NCBI GenBank assembly: GCA_023957385.1
Contig: JAMLGZ010000001.1
Coordinates: 1-64,000, forward strand
Length of the DNA stretch: 64,000 nucleotides
From: Brumimicrobium sp.
Lineage (GTDB): Bacteria > Bacteroidota > Bacteroidia > Flavobacteriales_D > Crocinitomicaceae
Direction of reading: 5' to 3'
Part shown: in pieces, positions 35,209-43,510 of the stretch
Layout of the letters: each line of letters opens with the position of its first letter
How positions within the stretch are numbered: the stretch's first letter is position 1
The notes under the pieces: generated by a model
Databases searched by the model: none
Seen by the model: only the letters and a program-made list of their open reading frames with translations
What the model was told of the DNA's origin: nothing
Program-made: the position numbers and the translations under genes

Positions 35209-35210
35209 AA

Positions 35211-36536
35211 CTATAAATCTTCCTTTTCCTTCTTCTCTATCCCCTTTATTTTTAAATTCTTAAACGGTTGTACAGTAATCATGATATAAGCCCAATTTTG
35301 TAATTTAGTCTGATTAACGCCTTTCAAATCTCTTAATGCTTTAGTACCCAACATGAACGAATATCCAGCCTGGATTGCAACCTCATCTATCATTTGGTAG
35401 ATAAATGTAAAATCCATTTCGTACCCTAAATACGGATGATGAGTAGCTAAAGGATCCATCGCATTTAAATCCATAATCTCTCGATGACTAAAGAAAGCGT
35501 GGTTATCAATCTTAAAATGGAACTGTTTAAATTTATACCCCAGTTTAAAATAAGCATCTATTAATCCTACACTATTCTGATGATTCCCAGAATAAAAGTA
35601 ATCCATATATCCATTAAATGAATGACGAGTAGAATGTAAAGTCTGATAGGAATAATTACGATTGTTTGCTGTCATTAATTGTGATGTTCCTGATAAAACC
35701 TCACCTCCTAAAGAAAAAGAAAGTCCTTTAATTGGTTTATAATTCGCTTCTAAGGAAAGATCAAATGCAGATAAAACCTGGCGTGTTGGGGTCATACCCA
35801 TCTGATAATACCCAAATAAAGTAATTCCATATTTTTCTTTAGTAAACTCAAGATGTGAACCCATTGTTTGTGTAAAATTAGTTCTCTTTTTCTGGATACT
35901 ATCTTTGTTAAAATAGGTTTGTTCAACACCATTATTCAAAAAGATAATGCTGGCACTCAAGGAATTCCACTTCTTATTTACCCATGCATATTGAAAGGTT
36001 TTATATTGATTTAGCGTATAAAAAGTTTGTATATTTGAATTTGCATTTTGGTTATATGCTCCTCCTATATCCAATTTCCAATCATTGTAATTAAACTTTA
36101 GAATGGCAGCATCATGTCGAATACCCTGCATTCCCCATCCAGATGGACTAAAAATTCGCTCGTTATCATATTTCAATTGTTGCCTTCCTACTTTTAATTG
36201 CCAATTTTTGTTGAAAATTACTGCCACATTTGCTTCACGGATAGAAAAGAAACCACCTTTTTCGATGCCATCATAGGAAGTGCTTCCCCATGTTCTAATA
36301 TCATTCACGGAGAAAGTAAAGTGAAAGCGTTCATGTTTATATTTAGCTCCTAGAATTGCTCCCTGATGTATATAAAATCCAGGTTCTTGTCCTTTCATTA
36401 AAGGTTGCTTATATCCATCAGCAAATTCAGATCGTACACGATAATTCCCAATTAATTCAAATTGAGCTTGTAACATAACAGAAAAGAGTATCGAACCAAA
36501 TGTTAAAACTAATGTAATTATATTAAAACGTTTCAT
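35211..36536 (-). CDS. Alginate-export-family outer-membrane porin
   Basis: The 441-residue protein has a signal peptide (1-24, ending LQAQ) and then alternating beta strands typical of a 16-18-strand barrel. The segment GNYRVRSEFADGYKQP, the LKVGRQQLKYDNERIF block and the GMQGIRHDAAILKF block fit the alginate_exp family, which includes AlgE-like porins. In Bacteroidota such proteins may pass sugars or other anions; actual alginate export is unlikely, since no alginate genes are near. It is monocistronic and convergent with the BASS transporter gene. Confidence 0.8.
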   Translation of the reverse strand: MKRFNIITLVLTFGSILFSVMLQAQFELIGNYRVRSEFADGYKQPLMKGQEPGFYIHQGAILGAKYKHERFHFTFSVNDIRTWGSTSYDGIEKGGFFSIREANVAVIFNKNWQLKVGRQQLKYDNERIFSPSGWGMQGIRHDAAILKFNYNDWKLDIGGAYNQNANSNIQTFYTLNQYKTFQYAWVNKKWNSLSASIIFLNNGVEQTYFNKDSIQKKRTNFTQTMGSHLEFTKEKYGITLFGYYQMGMTPTRQVLSAFDLSLEANYKPIKGLSFSLGGEVLSGTSQLMTANNRNYSYQTLHSTRHSFNGYMDYFYSGNHQNSVGLIDAYFKLGYKFKQFHFKIDNHAFFSHREIMDLNAMDPLATHHPYLGYEMDFTFIYQMIDEVAIQAGYSFMLGTKALRDLKGVNQTKLQNWAYIMITVQPFKNLKIKGIEKKEKEDL

Positions 36537-36619
36537 AACTAAAATTTTTACAAACTTAAGAATAGATGGGTATCACAAATATGACTATCGTCATATAATT
36601 AGATGTAAAATATTAGTTG

Positions 36620-36627
36620 TAGATTTG
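36620..36627 (+). promoter_or_regulatory. -7 box of rsmI
   Basis: TAGATTTG fits TAnnTTTG and lies 16 bp before the start codon of rsmI, giving a very short leader. Confidence 0.5.
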
Positions 36628-36643
36628 CGTATAACTTCAAATA

Positions 36644-37315
36644 ATGAGCAAATTATACGTTGTCCCAACTCCTATCGGAAATATAGAAGATATTACGCTT
36701 CGTGCTTTACGTGTTTTAAAAGAAGTAGATTTCATTTTAGCCGAGGATACACGCACAACTGGACAATTACTTAAGCAATACGATATCTCCAAGCCTCTTA
36801 AATCTTTCCACATTCATAATGAACACAAAATAGTAAATCGGCTAGTAGATGAAATAAGTGCTTCCAATGGGGTTGCCATTGTATCAGATGCGGGCACACC
36901 AGGGATTTCTGATCCAGGCTTTTTAATTATCCGTGCTTGTATAGAAAATAATATTGATGTAACCTGTTTGCCAGGGGCTTCAGCAATTATCCCAGCAGTT
37001 GTAGGAAGTGGATTTCCTTGTGATAGTTTTGTGTTTGAAGGTTTCTTACCGCATAAAAAAGGAAGACAAACCAAATGGAAAGAAATAGCAGAAGAAAAGC
37101 GTTCTGTTGTGCTCTATGAATCTCCCCATCGTATAGTAAAAGCTCTTCAAGAGATGGTTGAATTCTTAGAAGAAGACCGACTTATCTGCATTGCTCGTGA
37201 ATTATCCAAGCTATACGAAACTTTTCATAGAGGAACAGCGAAAGAATTACTTTCATATTTTGAAACGAATCCACCAAAAGGAGAAATTGTTATTGTAATT
37301 AGTGCAAAAAAATAA
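36644..37315 (+). CDS. rsmI: 16S rRNA 2'-O-methyltransferase (C1402)
   Basis: The 223-residue SAM-dependent enzyme methylates the 2'-OH of C1402 in 16S rRNA at the decoding centre. Family blocks are present: YVVPTPIGNIEDITLRAL at the start, LAEDTRTT near 33, VSDAGTPGISDPG near 79, LPGASAIIPAVVGSGF near 105, FEGFLPHKKGRQ near 128 and ESPHRI near 155. The length is about 50 residues shorter than E. coli RsmI and lacks its C-terminal extra domain, as usual in Bacteroidota. A small secreted protein gene follows after 24 bp. Confidence 0.95.
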   Translation: MSKLYVVPTPIGNIEDITLRALRVLKEVDFILAEDTRTTGQLLKQYDISKPLKSFHIHNEHKIVNRLVDEISASNGVAIVSDAGTPGISDPGFLIIRACIENNIDVTCLPGASAIIPAVVGSGFPCDSFVFEGFLPHKKGRQTKWKEIAEEKRSVVLYESPHRIVKALQEMVEFLEEDRLICIARELSKLYETFHRGTAKELLSYFETNPPKGEIVIVISAKK

Positions 37316-37339
37316 ATATAAACCTATAACAGATAGAAG

Positions 37340-37801
37340 ATGAAAAAATTAATCCTGTTAACCCTGCTTATAATGGTAAGTGTTACAAGTTTTACTCAAA
37401 AAGTTAATTTAAAAAAAGAAGTAGTATCTATTGATGATACGCCTGTATTCCTATTAAAATATGATTTTGGGATGAATATAATAACTATTTATAATCTCGA
37501 TAATAAGAAATTAATGATTTTACCCGTAGAGACTTACTATGATTCTCAAAAAATAACATCAGGCAATCCCGAAGGGAGAGTCGTATATTATGATGCAAGT
37601 TTCTTAACAGCTGATATTGAAAAATGTGAATTCAACGTTCCGGGCGGAAGAAAGCAACTCGCAAAATACTTGATAGAATATAACCTAATTAAAGAAGGAG
37701 AATTAGATGAGCAGGCCGTACAACAATTTGTGAAAATTCATGGTAAGAAATTCTCAGAAGAAAGAGGAAGATCGACTACAATTATTATAAAATCAAGATA
37801 G
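37340..37801 (+). CDS. Small secreted protein, unknown function
   Basis: The 153-residue product begins with a signal peptide (1-19, ending TSFTQ). No domain is recognised. The mature part has a beta-rich half (KKEVVSIDDTPVFLLKYDF) and a basic, helical C-terminal half ending in serine and threonine residues. It lies in the same direction as rsmI with a 24-bp gap and is followed by a strong terminator. Confidence 0.7.
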   Translation: MKKLILLTLLIMVSVTSFTQKVNLKKEVVSIDDTPVFLLKYDFGMNIITIYNLDNKKLMILPVETYYDSQKITSGNPEGRVVYYDASFLTADIEKCEFNVPGGRKQLAKYLIEYNLIKEGELDEQAVQQFVKIHGKKFSEERGRSTTIIIKSR

Positions 37802-37863
37802 TTTAGCACAGGTTATTAGCTTAAACTGTAAGTTTATTCAAATCATTACCTCTCTTATACTTC

Positions 37864-37900
37864 AAAAAAAACTGCGTAAATCTCTTTCCGCAGTTTTTTT
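37864..37900. terminator. Bidirectional terminator
   Basis: A run of A, ACTGCG, a short loop and CGCAGT with a run of T form a symmetric terminator between convergent genes (37801 and nrdJ at 37921). Confidence 0.85.
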
Positions 37901-37920
37901 ATTTGTTTAATTGTAACTTC

Positions 37921-40500
37921 CTATCCACATTTACTGTGTCCACAGTTGGTGCAAGTTAAGCAACCTTCCTGGAAGTATAGTGAGTCCTGATGGCACTCAG
38001 GGCACTCATTTTTACTTTTTGTTCCATCTGGAACATATTTCTTAATAACGCGTGTTACACCATTTTTCCAAGTATTCAATGAGTCATCTCTAAGGTTTAA
38101 CGAACCTACTAAGTCAACTACATTGATAAGTGGCATACCATGTCTTAACACACCTGAAATCATTTTTGCGTAATTCCAGAATTCTTTTTCAAAAGAACGA
38201 GAGAGTCCTTCTACCGTCACATTATATCCTCCTCTATCAACATATTGGAAGTCATAACGACTACTTTCTTCGTTTTTCACTTTCTTGATAAATCCTTCTT
38301 TAACATCAGCAGGAATTCCGTTAAATCCTTCTGTAGAACCTGTAAAAATTTCATAAGGTCTTCCGTCTAACATACCTACAAAAGCAATCCATTGCTCCAA
38401 GTTATTTTGGAAACGAACCACCTCAGCTTTTAAAATCTCAGGTCTTTCAGGAGCATGGTGATCGTGGAATTGAGTAGATTTTCTATCGTCATCGTCTTCT
38501 TTCTTTTTCTCATCAGCGGAAACAAGAACACCAGAACGAGAACCATCACGGTAAACAGTCATTCCTTTACATCCAGATTTCCAAGCTGTTTCATATACTT
38601 TTTCTACGATTTCTTCTGTTACATCACTTGGTAAATTTACCGTAACCGAAATAGAATGGTCAACATGTTTTTGCACACGACCTTGCATTTCAACCTTCTT
38701 TACCCAATCAACATCATTTGAAGTCGCCTTGTAATAAGGAGATTTTGCTATAATAGAATCAATTTGTTCCTGATCCATGTTGCGAACCTCTTCCAAATTA
38801 TATCCTTTTGCAATTAAATAAGTCTCAAATTTATGGTGGAATACAGGATACTCTTGCCAAGAATCACCAATCTCATCAACAAAATCTACTCTTGCATTCT
38901 TATCGTCTGGATTGATTTTTCTTCTTCTCATGTAATTTACCATGAAAGCAGGTTCAATACCAGAAGTGGTTTGTGTCAAAATTGAAACAGAACCAGTAGG
39001 AGCTATTGTCAATAAAGCCACGTTTCTTCTACCAACAGAAATTAATCTTTCATATAAAGCAGGGTTTTCCTCTTTAATTCTCAACATAAAAGGATTTTCC
39101 TCTTCACGAGCAGCATCCCACATTGGGAAAGCACCTCTTTCTTCTGCCATTACACTAGAAGAATAATAAGCATGGTGCTTTAATTTTCTATGTAATTCAT
39201 CTGAAAAATCATTTGCCTCATCTGTACCATAACAAATGTTTAATGCAGCTAACATATCTCCTTCAGCTGTAATTCCAAGACCAGTTCTTCTACCCATTTG
39301 GCATTTTTCGCGGATACGTTTCCACAACATCAATTCTGTATGCTTAATACCTTCAGATTCTGGGTCGTTTTCGATTTTATTAATAATTTTATCTACTTTC
39401 TCAACTTCCAAATCAATAATGTCATCCATTAATCGTTGTGCCTTAATGATGTGTTCTTCAAATAAAGCATAGTCAAAACTTGCTTCATCTGTAAATGGTT
39501 TATTTACATAAGAATACAAGTTTACAGCAATTAAACGACAAGAATCATTTGGACAAAGAGGAATCTCTCCACAAGGATTTGTAGATACAGTTTCAAAACC
39601 TAAATCAGCATAACAATCAGGTAAAGATTCTTGAATCAAGGTATCCCAGAAAAGAACTCCTGGTTCAGCTGAAGCCCAAGCATTATGAATAATTTTCTTC
39701 CATAACTTATTTGCTTCAATTTGTTTCTTATAGGATGGGTTTTCAGATCTAACAGGATATGTTAATGTATAATTCTCATTATTAAGAGCAGCTTTCATAA
39801 ATGCATCTGAAATCTTTACAGAAACGTTGGCACCGGTAACTTTTCCTGCAATGGTTTTAGCATCAATAAAATTCTCTGAATCTGGATGGTCAATAGCAAT
39901 TGTTTCCATTAGAGCGCCTCTTCTACCTCCTTGAGCAACCTCTCTTGTAGAGTTGGAAAAACGTTCCATAAAAGGAACCACTCCTGTAGCTGTTAGAGCA
40001 GAATTTTGAACAGGGGAACCGCTTGGTCTAACAAAAGTTAAATCTACACCCACTCCTGCTCTTCGTTTCATTAACTGAACAAGTTCTTGATCTAATTTTA
40101 GGATACCTCCATAAGAATCTTCTACATTTTCATTTCCAATAACGAAGCAGTTAGAAATAGAAACATATTGAAAATTATTACCTATACCAGCCATAGGACT
40201 TCCTTGAGGTACGATATATTTAAAATTCTTAAATAGCTCATAGATTTCCTCTTCCCCCATTGGGTTTGGATAGTTCGCTTCAATACGTGCAAATTCTTTT
40301 GCTAATCTTCTATGCATTTCATCTGGAGATTTCTCATATATATTCCCCATTGGGTCTTTTAATGCATATTTTTTCATCCATACCTCTCCTGCAAGAGTGT
40401 CCCCTTTAAAATATTCAATTGCAGTAGCTAGTACCTCTTCTTGCGAATATGCTTTCATCGCTTTTGTTTCTTTTGTTTTTAGTGCCAATTTTTCGCTCAT
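37921..40500 (-). CDS. nrdJ: Adenosylcobalamin-dependent ribonucleotide reductase (class II)
   Basis: The 859-residue enzyme reduces ribonucleotides to deoxyribonucleotides using coenzyme B12 and needs no oxygen. The core has VSISNCFVI with a redox cysteine near 117, NPCGEIPLCPNDSC near 311 with the thiyl-radical cysteine, and APTGSVSILTQTTSGIEP near 505. The C-terminus ends in a zinc-ribbon-like segment with CPECH and CTNCGHSKC, which relays electrons to the active site. The N-terminal 45 residues are a short lead-in without an ATP cone. No cobalamin riboswitch was found upstream. Confidence 0.94.
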   Translation of the reverse strand: MSEKLALKTKETKAMKAYSQEEVLATAIEYFKGDTLAGEVWMKKYALKDPMGNIYEKSPDEMHRRLAKEFARIEANYPNPMGEEEIYELFKNFKYIVPQGSPMAGIGNNFQYVSISNCFVIGNENVEDSYGGILKLDQELVQLMKRRAGVGVDLTFVRPSGSPVQNSALTATGVVPFMERFSNSTREVAQGGRRGALMETIAIDHPDSENFIDAKTIAGKVTGANVSVKISDAFMKAALNNENYTLTYPVRSENPSYKKQIEANKLWKKIIHNAWASAEPGVLFWDTLIQESLPDCYADLGFETVSTNPCGEIPLCPNDSCRLIAVNLYSYVNKPFTDEASFDYALFEEHIIKAQRLMDDIIDLEVEKVDKIINKIENDPESEGIKHTELMLWKRIREKCQMGRRTGLGITAEGDMLAALNICYGTDEANDFSDELHRKLKHHAYYSSSVMAEERGAFPMWDAAREEENPFMLRIKEENPALYERLISVGRRNVALLTIAPTGSVSILTQTTSGIEPAFMVNYMRRRKINPDDKNARVDFVDEIGDSWQEYPVFHHKFETYLIAKGYNLEEVRNMDQEQIDSIIAKSPYYKATSNDVDWVKKVEMQGRVQKHVDHSISVTVNLPSDVTEEIVEKVYETAWKSGCKGMTVYRDGSRSGVLVSADEKKKEDDDDRKSTQFHDHHAPERPEILKAEVVRFQNNLEQWIAFVGMLDGRPYEIFTGSTEGFNGIPADVKEGFIKKVKNEESSRYDFQYVDRGGYNVTVEGLSRSFEKEFWNYAKMISGVLRHGMPLINVVDLVGSLNLRDDSLNTWKNGVTRVIKKYVPDGTKSKNECPECHQDSLYFQEGCLTCTNCGHSKCG

Positions 40501-40945
40501 AATAACAAGATTGTTTATGTTACTTCCTAATTAAAAAATTAAATTTTGCTTTTTTTGAATAGCTGGTTCGATGATTAATTTATTATGTGGACATCCATAA
40601 AAATCTCTCAGTCGAAATTCTGTTGGTAAAAGTAGAAACTTTATTTGACTTTTTTTTTCTGGAAAAATTTAGGAAGCAATTTTACCTGTTTTTTACTGTG
40701 AATAACTCTATAAAAAGTGTTGAATTTATTTTTTTGATTTTATCGACTTATTCGTAAAATTGAACGATTTAAAGATGATATTCATAGATTAAATTCTGTT
40801 GAAAAGTTATTATTAAAAATCTATCAACATACCTTGTTGATATTTTTTAAATATTTTTCAATATGGTATTGATATTATATTATTTTACTTTCAGAAATAA
40901 ATAACCCCTTATAAATCAATCTATCGAGATAAATGGGAGTGTATT
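40501..40945. other. AT-rich intergenic region between nrdJ and rsmA
   Basis: No gene is seen in these 445 bp. It is strongly AT-rich with a small hairpin (TCAACATACCTTGTTGA near 40823-40839). It should contain the nrdJ promoter. No B12 box and no clear NrdR box pair were recognised. Confidence 0.5.
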
Positions 40946-41725
40946 TTATAGATATGCTTCCACAAATTGAGTCAAAATGATAAATTCATCCACACTTAAT
41001 TTTTCAGGTCGTTGAGATAATAATGGATGATCTGGTAATTTCTGAACATCTACAATTGTTTTTAAACCATTTCGAATCGTTTTCCTTCGCTGATTAAAAG
41101 TAGATTTCACGACGCGTTCAAATAGCTTCTCATCTACAGGTAATTGATTGCGATTATTTCGAGTACAACGTATCACTCCTGACTTTACTTTGGGAGGTGG
41201 ATTAAATACATTCTCATGAACTGTGAAACAATACGCTATATCGTAATAGGTTTGCATTAAAACACTCAAAATTCCATAACTCTTAGATCCTGGTGGTTCT
41301 GCGACTCGCTCTGCTACCTCTTTTTGGAACATTCCCATAATCTCAGGTATCTGATTGCGGTATTTCAAACAATGAAACAAGATTTGAGAAGAGATATTAT
41401 ACGGAAAATTACCAACGACCGCAAAAGATTGTCCTTCAAAATAAGTAGATAAATCTTCCTTCAAAAAGTCTCGACTATGTATTTTCCCATTTAATTTTGG
41501 AAAATTCTCTGAAAGATAGGTGACAGATTCTTTATCAATTTCCATAACATGAAGATTGGTGTCTTCCTGTTCCAAAAAATAACGAGTTATAGCACCCATT
41601 CCCGGACCAATTTCCATTACATTCCCTGTTTGTGCTACATTCTGATATTGTGCCACAATTTTTTTACAGGTATTCTGATCTGTTAGGAAATGTTGTCCTA
41701 AATGTTTTTTAGGTTGAACCGACAT
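40946..41725 (-). CDS. rsmA: 16S rRNA dimethyladenosine transferase
   Basis: The 259-residue enzyme (KsgA) dimethylates A1518 and A1519 of 16S rRNA using SAM. Motifs: KKHLGQHFLTDQNTC at 6-20, the SAM loop VMEIGPGMGAITRYFL near 36, the acidic VMEIDKE near 59 and the catalytic NFPYNISSQ near 105. The C-terminal helical domain has FNQRRKTIRNGLK near 208. It follows a DUF4286 gene by 2 bp and is the last gene of that operon. Confidence 0.96.
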   Translation of the reverse strand: MSVQPKKHLGQHFLTDQNTCKKIVAQYQNVAQTGNVMEIGPGMGAITRYFLEQEDTNLHVMEIDKESVTYLSENFPKLNGKIHSRDFLKEDLSTYFEGQSFAVVGNFPYNISSQILFHCLKYRNQIPEIMGMFQKEVAERVAEPPGSKSYGILSVLMQTYYDIAYCFTVHENVFNPPPKVKSGVIRCTRNNRNQLPVDEKLFERVVKSTFNQRRKTIRNGLKTIVDVQKLPDHPLLSQRPEKLSVDEFIILTQFVEAYL

Positions 41726-41727
41726 AA

Positions 41728-42036
41728 TTAGAATTCTTGTACTACAGTCAATAAAGTCCTAAATGCAGCAAATTTACCTTGGAATTTTTGTGTATGTTCT
41801 CGTTGTAAACGAGATGCATGCAGGTTCTGATACATATCTAAGTCTTCTTGTGATTTTGCGGTGTACATGATTGCAAAAGTATATCCTCCCTCTTCTTCTC
41901 CATGTACACGACATAGTTTACAATCTCGGAAATGATTTGTAAGCATAACATCAGGGATATGTACTTCTTTCATCCATTGGAGCCATGTTTCTGCAATATC
42001 TTTATCTATGCTTACTGTGACATTATATACTACCAT
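41728..42036 (-). CDS. DUF4286-family protein
   Basis: The 102-residue cytoplasmic protein begins MVVYNVTVSIDKDIAETWLQ and has the dimeric alpha/beta barrel pattern of DUF4286 (WMKEVHIPDVMLTNHF and the late EHTQKFQGKF block). The fold resembles antibiotic-biosynthesis monooxygenase-type proteins, but no activity is known. It shares an operon with rsmA and with a paralogue upstream. Confidence 0.85.
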   Translation of the reverse strand: MVVYNVTVSIDKDIAETWLQWMKEVHIPDVMLTNHFRDCKLCRVHGEEEGGYTFAIMYTAKSQEDLDMYQNLHASRLQREHTQKFQGKFAAFRTLLTVVQEF

Positions 42037-42091
42037 ATTATTGTATGTTATTCTCTAAGATTATTACTTGAATTTCTGCCGAATAAATAAA

Positions 42092-42403
42092 TTATGAGAT
42101 TTCATCCAAAAAATCAAGGTATGATTTGGTTAAAAAATATCGTCCTTTAAACTTATTTTGATGCTCTTCCAATAAAGGTATCTCTTCATTGTCTAAAAAA
42201 GCTTCCATATCCTCAAATGACTTTACATAAAAATGAAATGAATAAGTTTTGCCTCCTTTCTCATTGCGTTGGTGTTTAAAAACACGGCAATATTCAAAAT
42301 GATTAGATTCAATCGCTTTGGGGATATACACTTGTTGCATCCATTCTACCCATTCTTCGTGAATGTCTTTGTCTATCTTTATATTTAAATCGTAAACTAA
42401 CAT
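42092..42403 (-). CDS. DUF4286-family protein, paralogue
   Basis: The start at 42403 gives MLVYDLNIKIDKDIHEEWVE, which aligns with the paralogue; an ATG seven codons upstream would add an unaligned tail. The blocks WMQQVYIPKAIESNHFEYCRVF and EHQNKFKGRYFL match the downstream copy at about one residue in three. The tandem pair, 55 bp apart, probably arose by an old duplication. The function is unknown. Confidence 0.82.
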   Translation of the reverse strand: MLVYDLNIKIDKDIHEEWVEWMQQVYIPKAIESNHFEYCRVFKHQRNEKGGKTYSFHFYVKSFEDMEAFLDNEEIPLLEEHQNKFKGRYFLTKSYLDFLDEIS

Positions 42404-42479
42404 ATTTAGTTGTATTCTATGCAAAGATATATATTGTTTAGAAGATTAGGTTGATATTCTTGTGACAAAGCGTGGGAAT

Positions 42480-42565
42480 AGTGGGAAATTGAAAGTGGAG
42501 AGTTGAAAAATGAAAGTGATATACTGATACCTAACTTTCAATTTTCCACTCTCCACTTCCCACTA
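42480..42565. repeat. Long palindrome between convergent-strand operon parts
   Basis: AGTGGGAA ... AGTGGAGAGTTGAAAAATGAAAGT is repeated inverted as ACTTTCAATTTTCCACTCTCC ACTTCCCACT with a few mismatches and a 6-nt extra segment on the left arm. It lies after the DUF3108 gene and may act as a terminator or belong to a dispersed REP-like family. Confidence 0.65.
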
Positions 42566-42577
42566 CCAAAGTTTTAC

Positions 42578-43378
42578 TTAAATTTTAGAAATCTTTCCTT
42601 TTAATCCTTGCCACTCAACTAAGTGCATTTTGATACTTCCAACAGCAATTTTAGCTTTTGCAAGTACAGGTATATGATTGGCATCATCTGTAATCCACAC
42701 TTGAAGATCATCATTTTTACCAAACACACGTCCTTTCTGAACAGCAGGAGTAAATTTGAGGGTTTTAAATTTTCCACTTCGGATTTTCACTTCCTCTTTA
42801 CCCAGATATTTAATCTTCAAAGGCCATATTTCTTCATCCATAAAGCATTTGAATTCGATAATATCTCCTGGTTTTAAATTGCTGAAATCAATAGTTCTAG
42901 CATAATAAAAAGAAGAAATCATATCTTGAATACCTAAAGGGACATTGAATTCATCTTTCTTATTGTTCTTTTTATTTTCTGTTTGTACCTTTTGCTTATT
43001 TTGATGGAAAACATACTTTTGCTTAATTGTATATCCGCCTTCATTCACATCTCTCAAAAAATACCAAGGAAATCCACCTTCTTTATCAATATAAGATTCA
43101 TATACATCCTTCACTTCATAAAACCAGTTAAAAGCACCTAAAGTTTTACCTTCTCCTTTCACGTGCAATAAAGGTCTATTATCTGCTCCGGTAACAGTTG
43201 TTTCATTTACAGATAAAACAGCTTCACCTGCATCCATAATTCCGTATGATAATCTATAGCGAAGTACTTCTCCTTTTCCATAACTTCGACTCTTAATACT
43301 TGGATAACTCACGGTTGTGCTGCTTGTCATTCCGAAAAGCAACATTCCAATTACTCCTATTGCAATTATTGTTTTCAT
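42578..43378 (-). CDS. DUF3108 periplasmic protein
   Basis: The 266-residue product has a signal peptide (about 1-22) and the DUF3108 beta-rich fold: YGKGEVLRYRLSYGIMDAGEAVLSV near 34, GLGI-like GIQDMISSFYYARTID near 148 and the conserved VWITDDANHIPVLAKAKIAVGS near 230. These proteins are periplasmic and of unknown role, possibly lipid- or polysaccharide-binding. It stands alone, with the start 132 bp from a divergent gene for a type IX cargo. Confidence 0.85.
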   Translation of the reverse strand: MKTIIAIGVIGMLLFGMTSSTTVSYPSIKSRSYGKGEVLRYRLSYGIMDAGEAVLSVNETTVTGADNRPLLHVKGEGKTLGAFNWFYEVKDVYESYIDKEGGFPWYFLRDVNEGGYTIKQKYVFHQNKQKVQTENKKNNKKDEFNVPLGIQDMISSFYYARTIDFSNLKPGDIIEFKCFMDEEIWPLKIKYLGKEEVKIRSGKFKTLKFTPAVQKGRVFGKNDDLQVWITDDANHIPVLAKAKIAVGSIKMHLVEWQGLKGKISKI

Positions 43379-43456
43379 GGCTCTATAATTTTAGTTTCCA
43401 TTAGCAATTTACAAATTGCTTGCCAAGAATGTCTAATTAAATTAGTAAAGACCTTT

Positions 43457-43484
43457 TTGGTTTTCTTTTTTTTAATTAATTTTG
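43457..43484 (+). promoter_or_regulatory. Promoter of the fibronectin-like type IX cargo gene
   Basis: A TTG (43457-43459) is followed after 17 nt by TAATTTTG (43477-43484), a good Bacteroidota -33/-7 pair. The gene starts 26 bp downstream. Confidence 0.55.
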
Positions 43485-43510
43485 AGCATTAATTAAAAAC
43501 TTAAATTAAA

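Noticed and set aside
40580..40600. DnaA box or replication origin near TATGTGGACATCC
   Set aside because: Only one poor match to the DnaA consensus, with no dnaA gene and no cluster of boxes.
40501..40945. Cobalamin riboswitch before nrdJ
   Set aside because: No B12-box-like sequence or matching stem was found on the minus strand.
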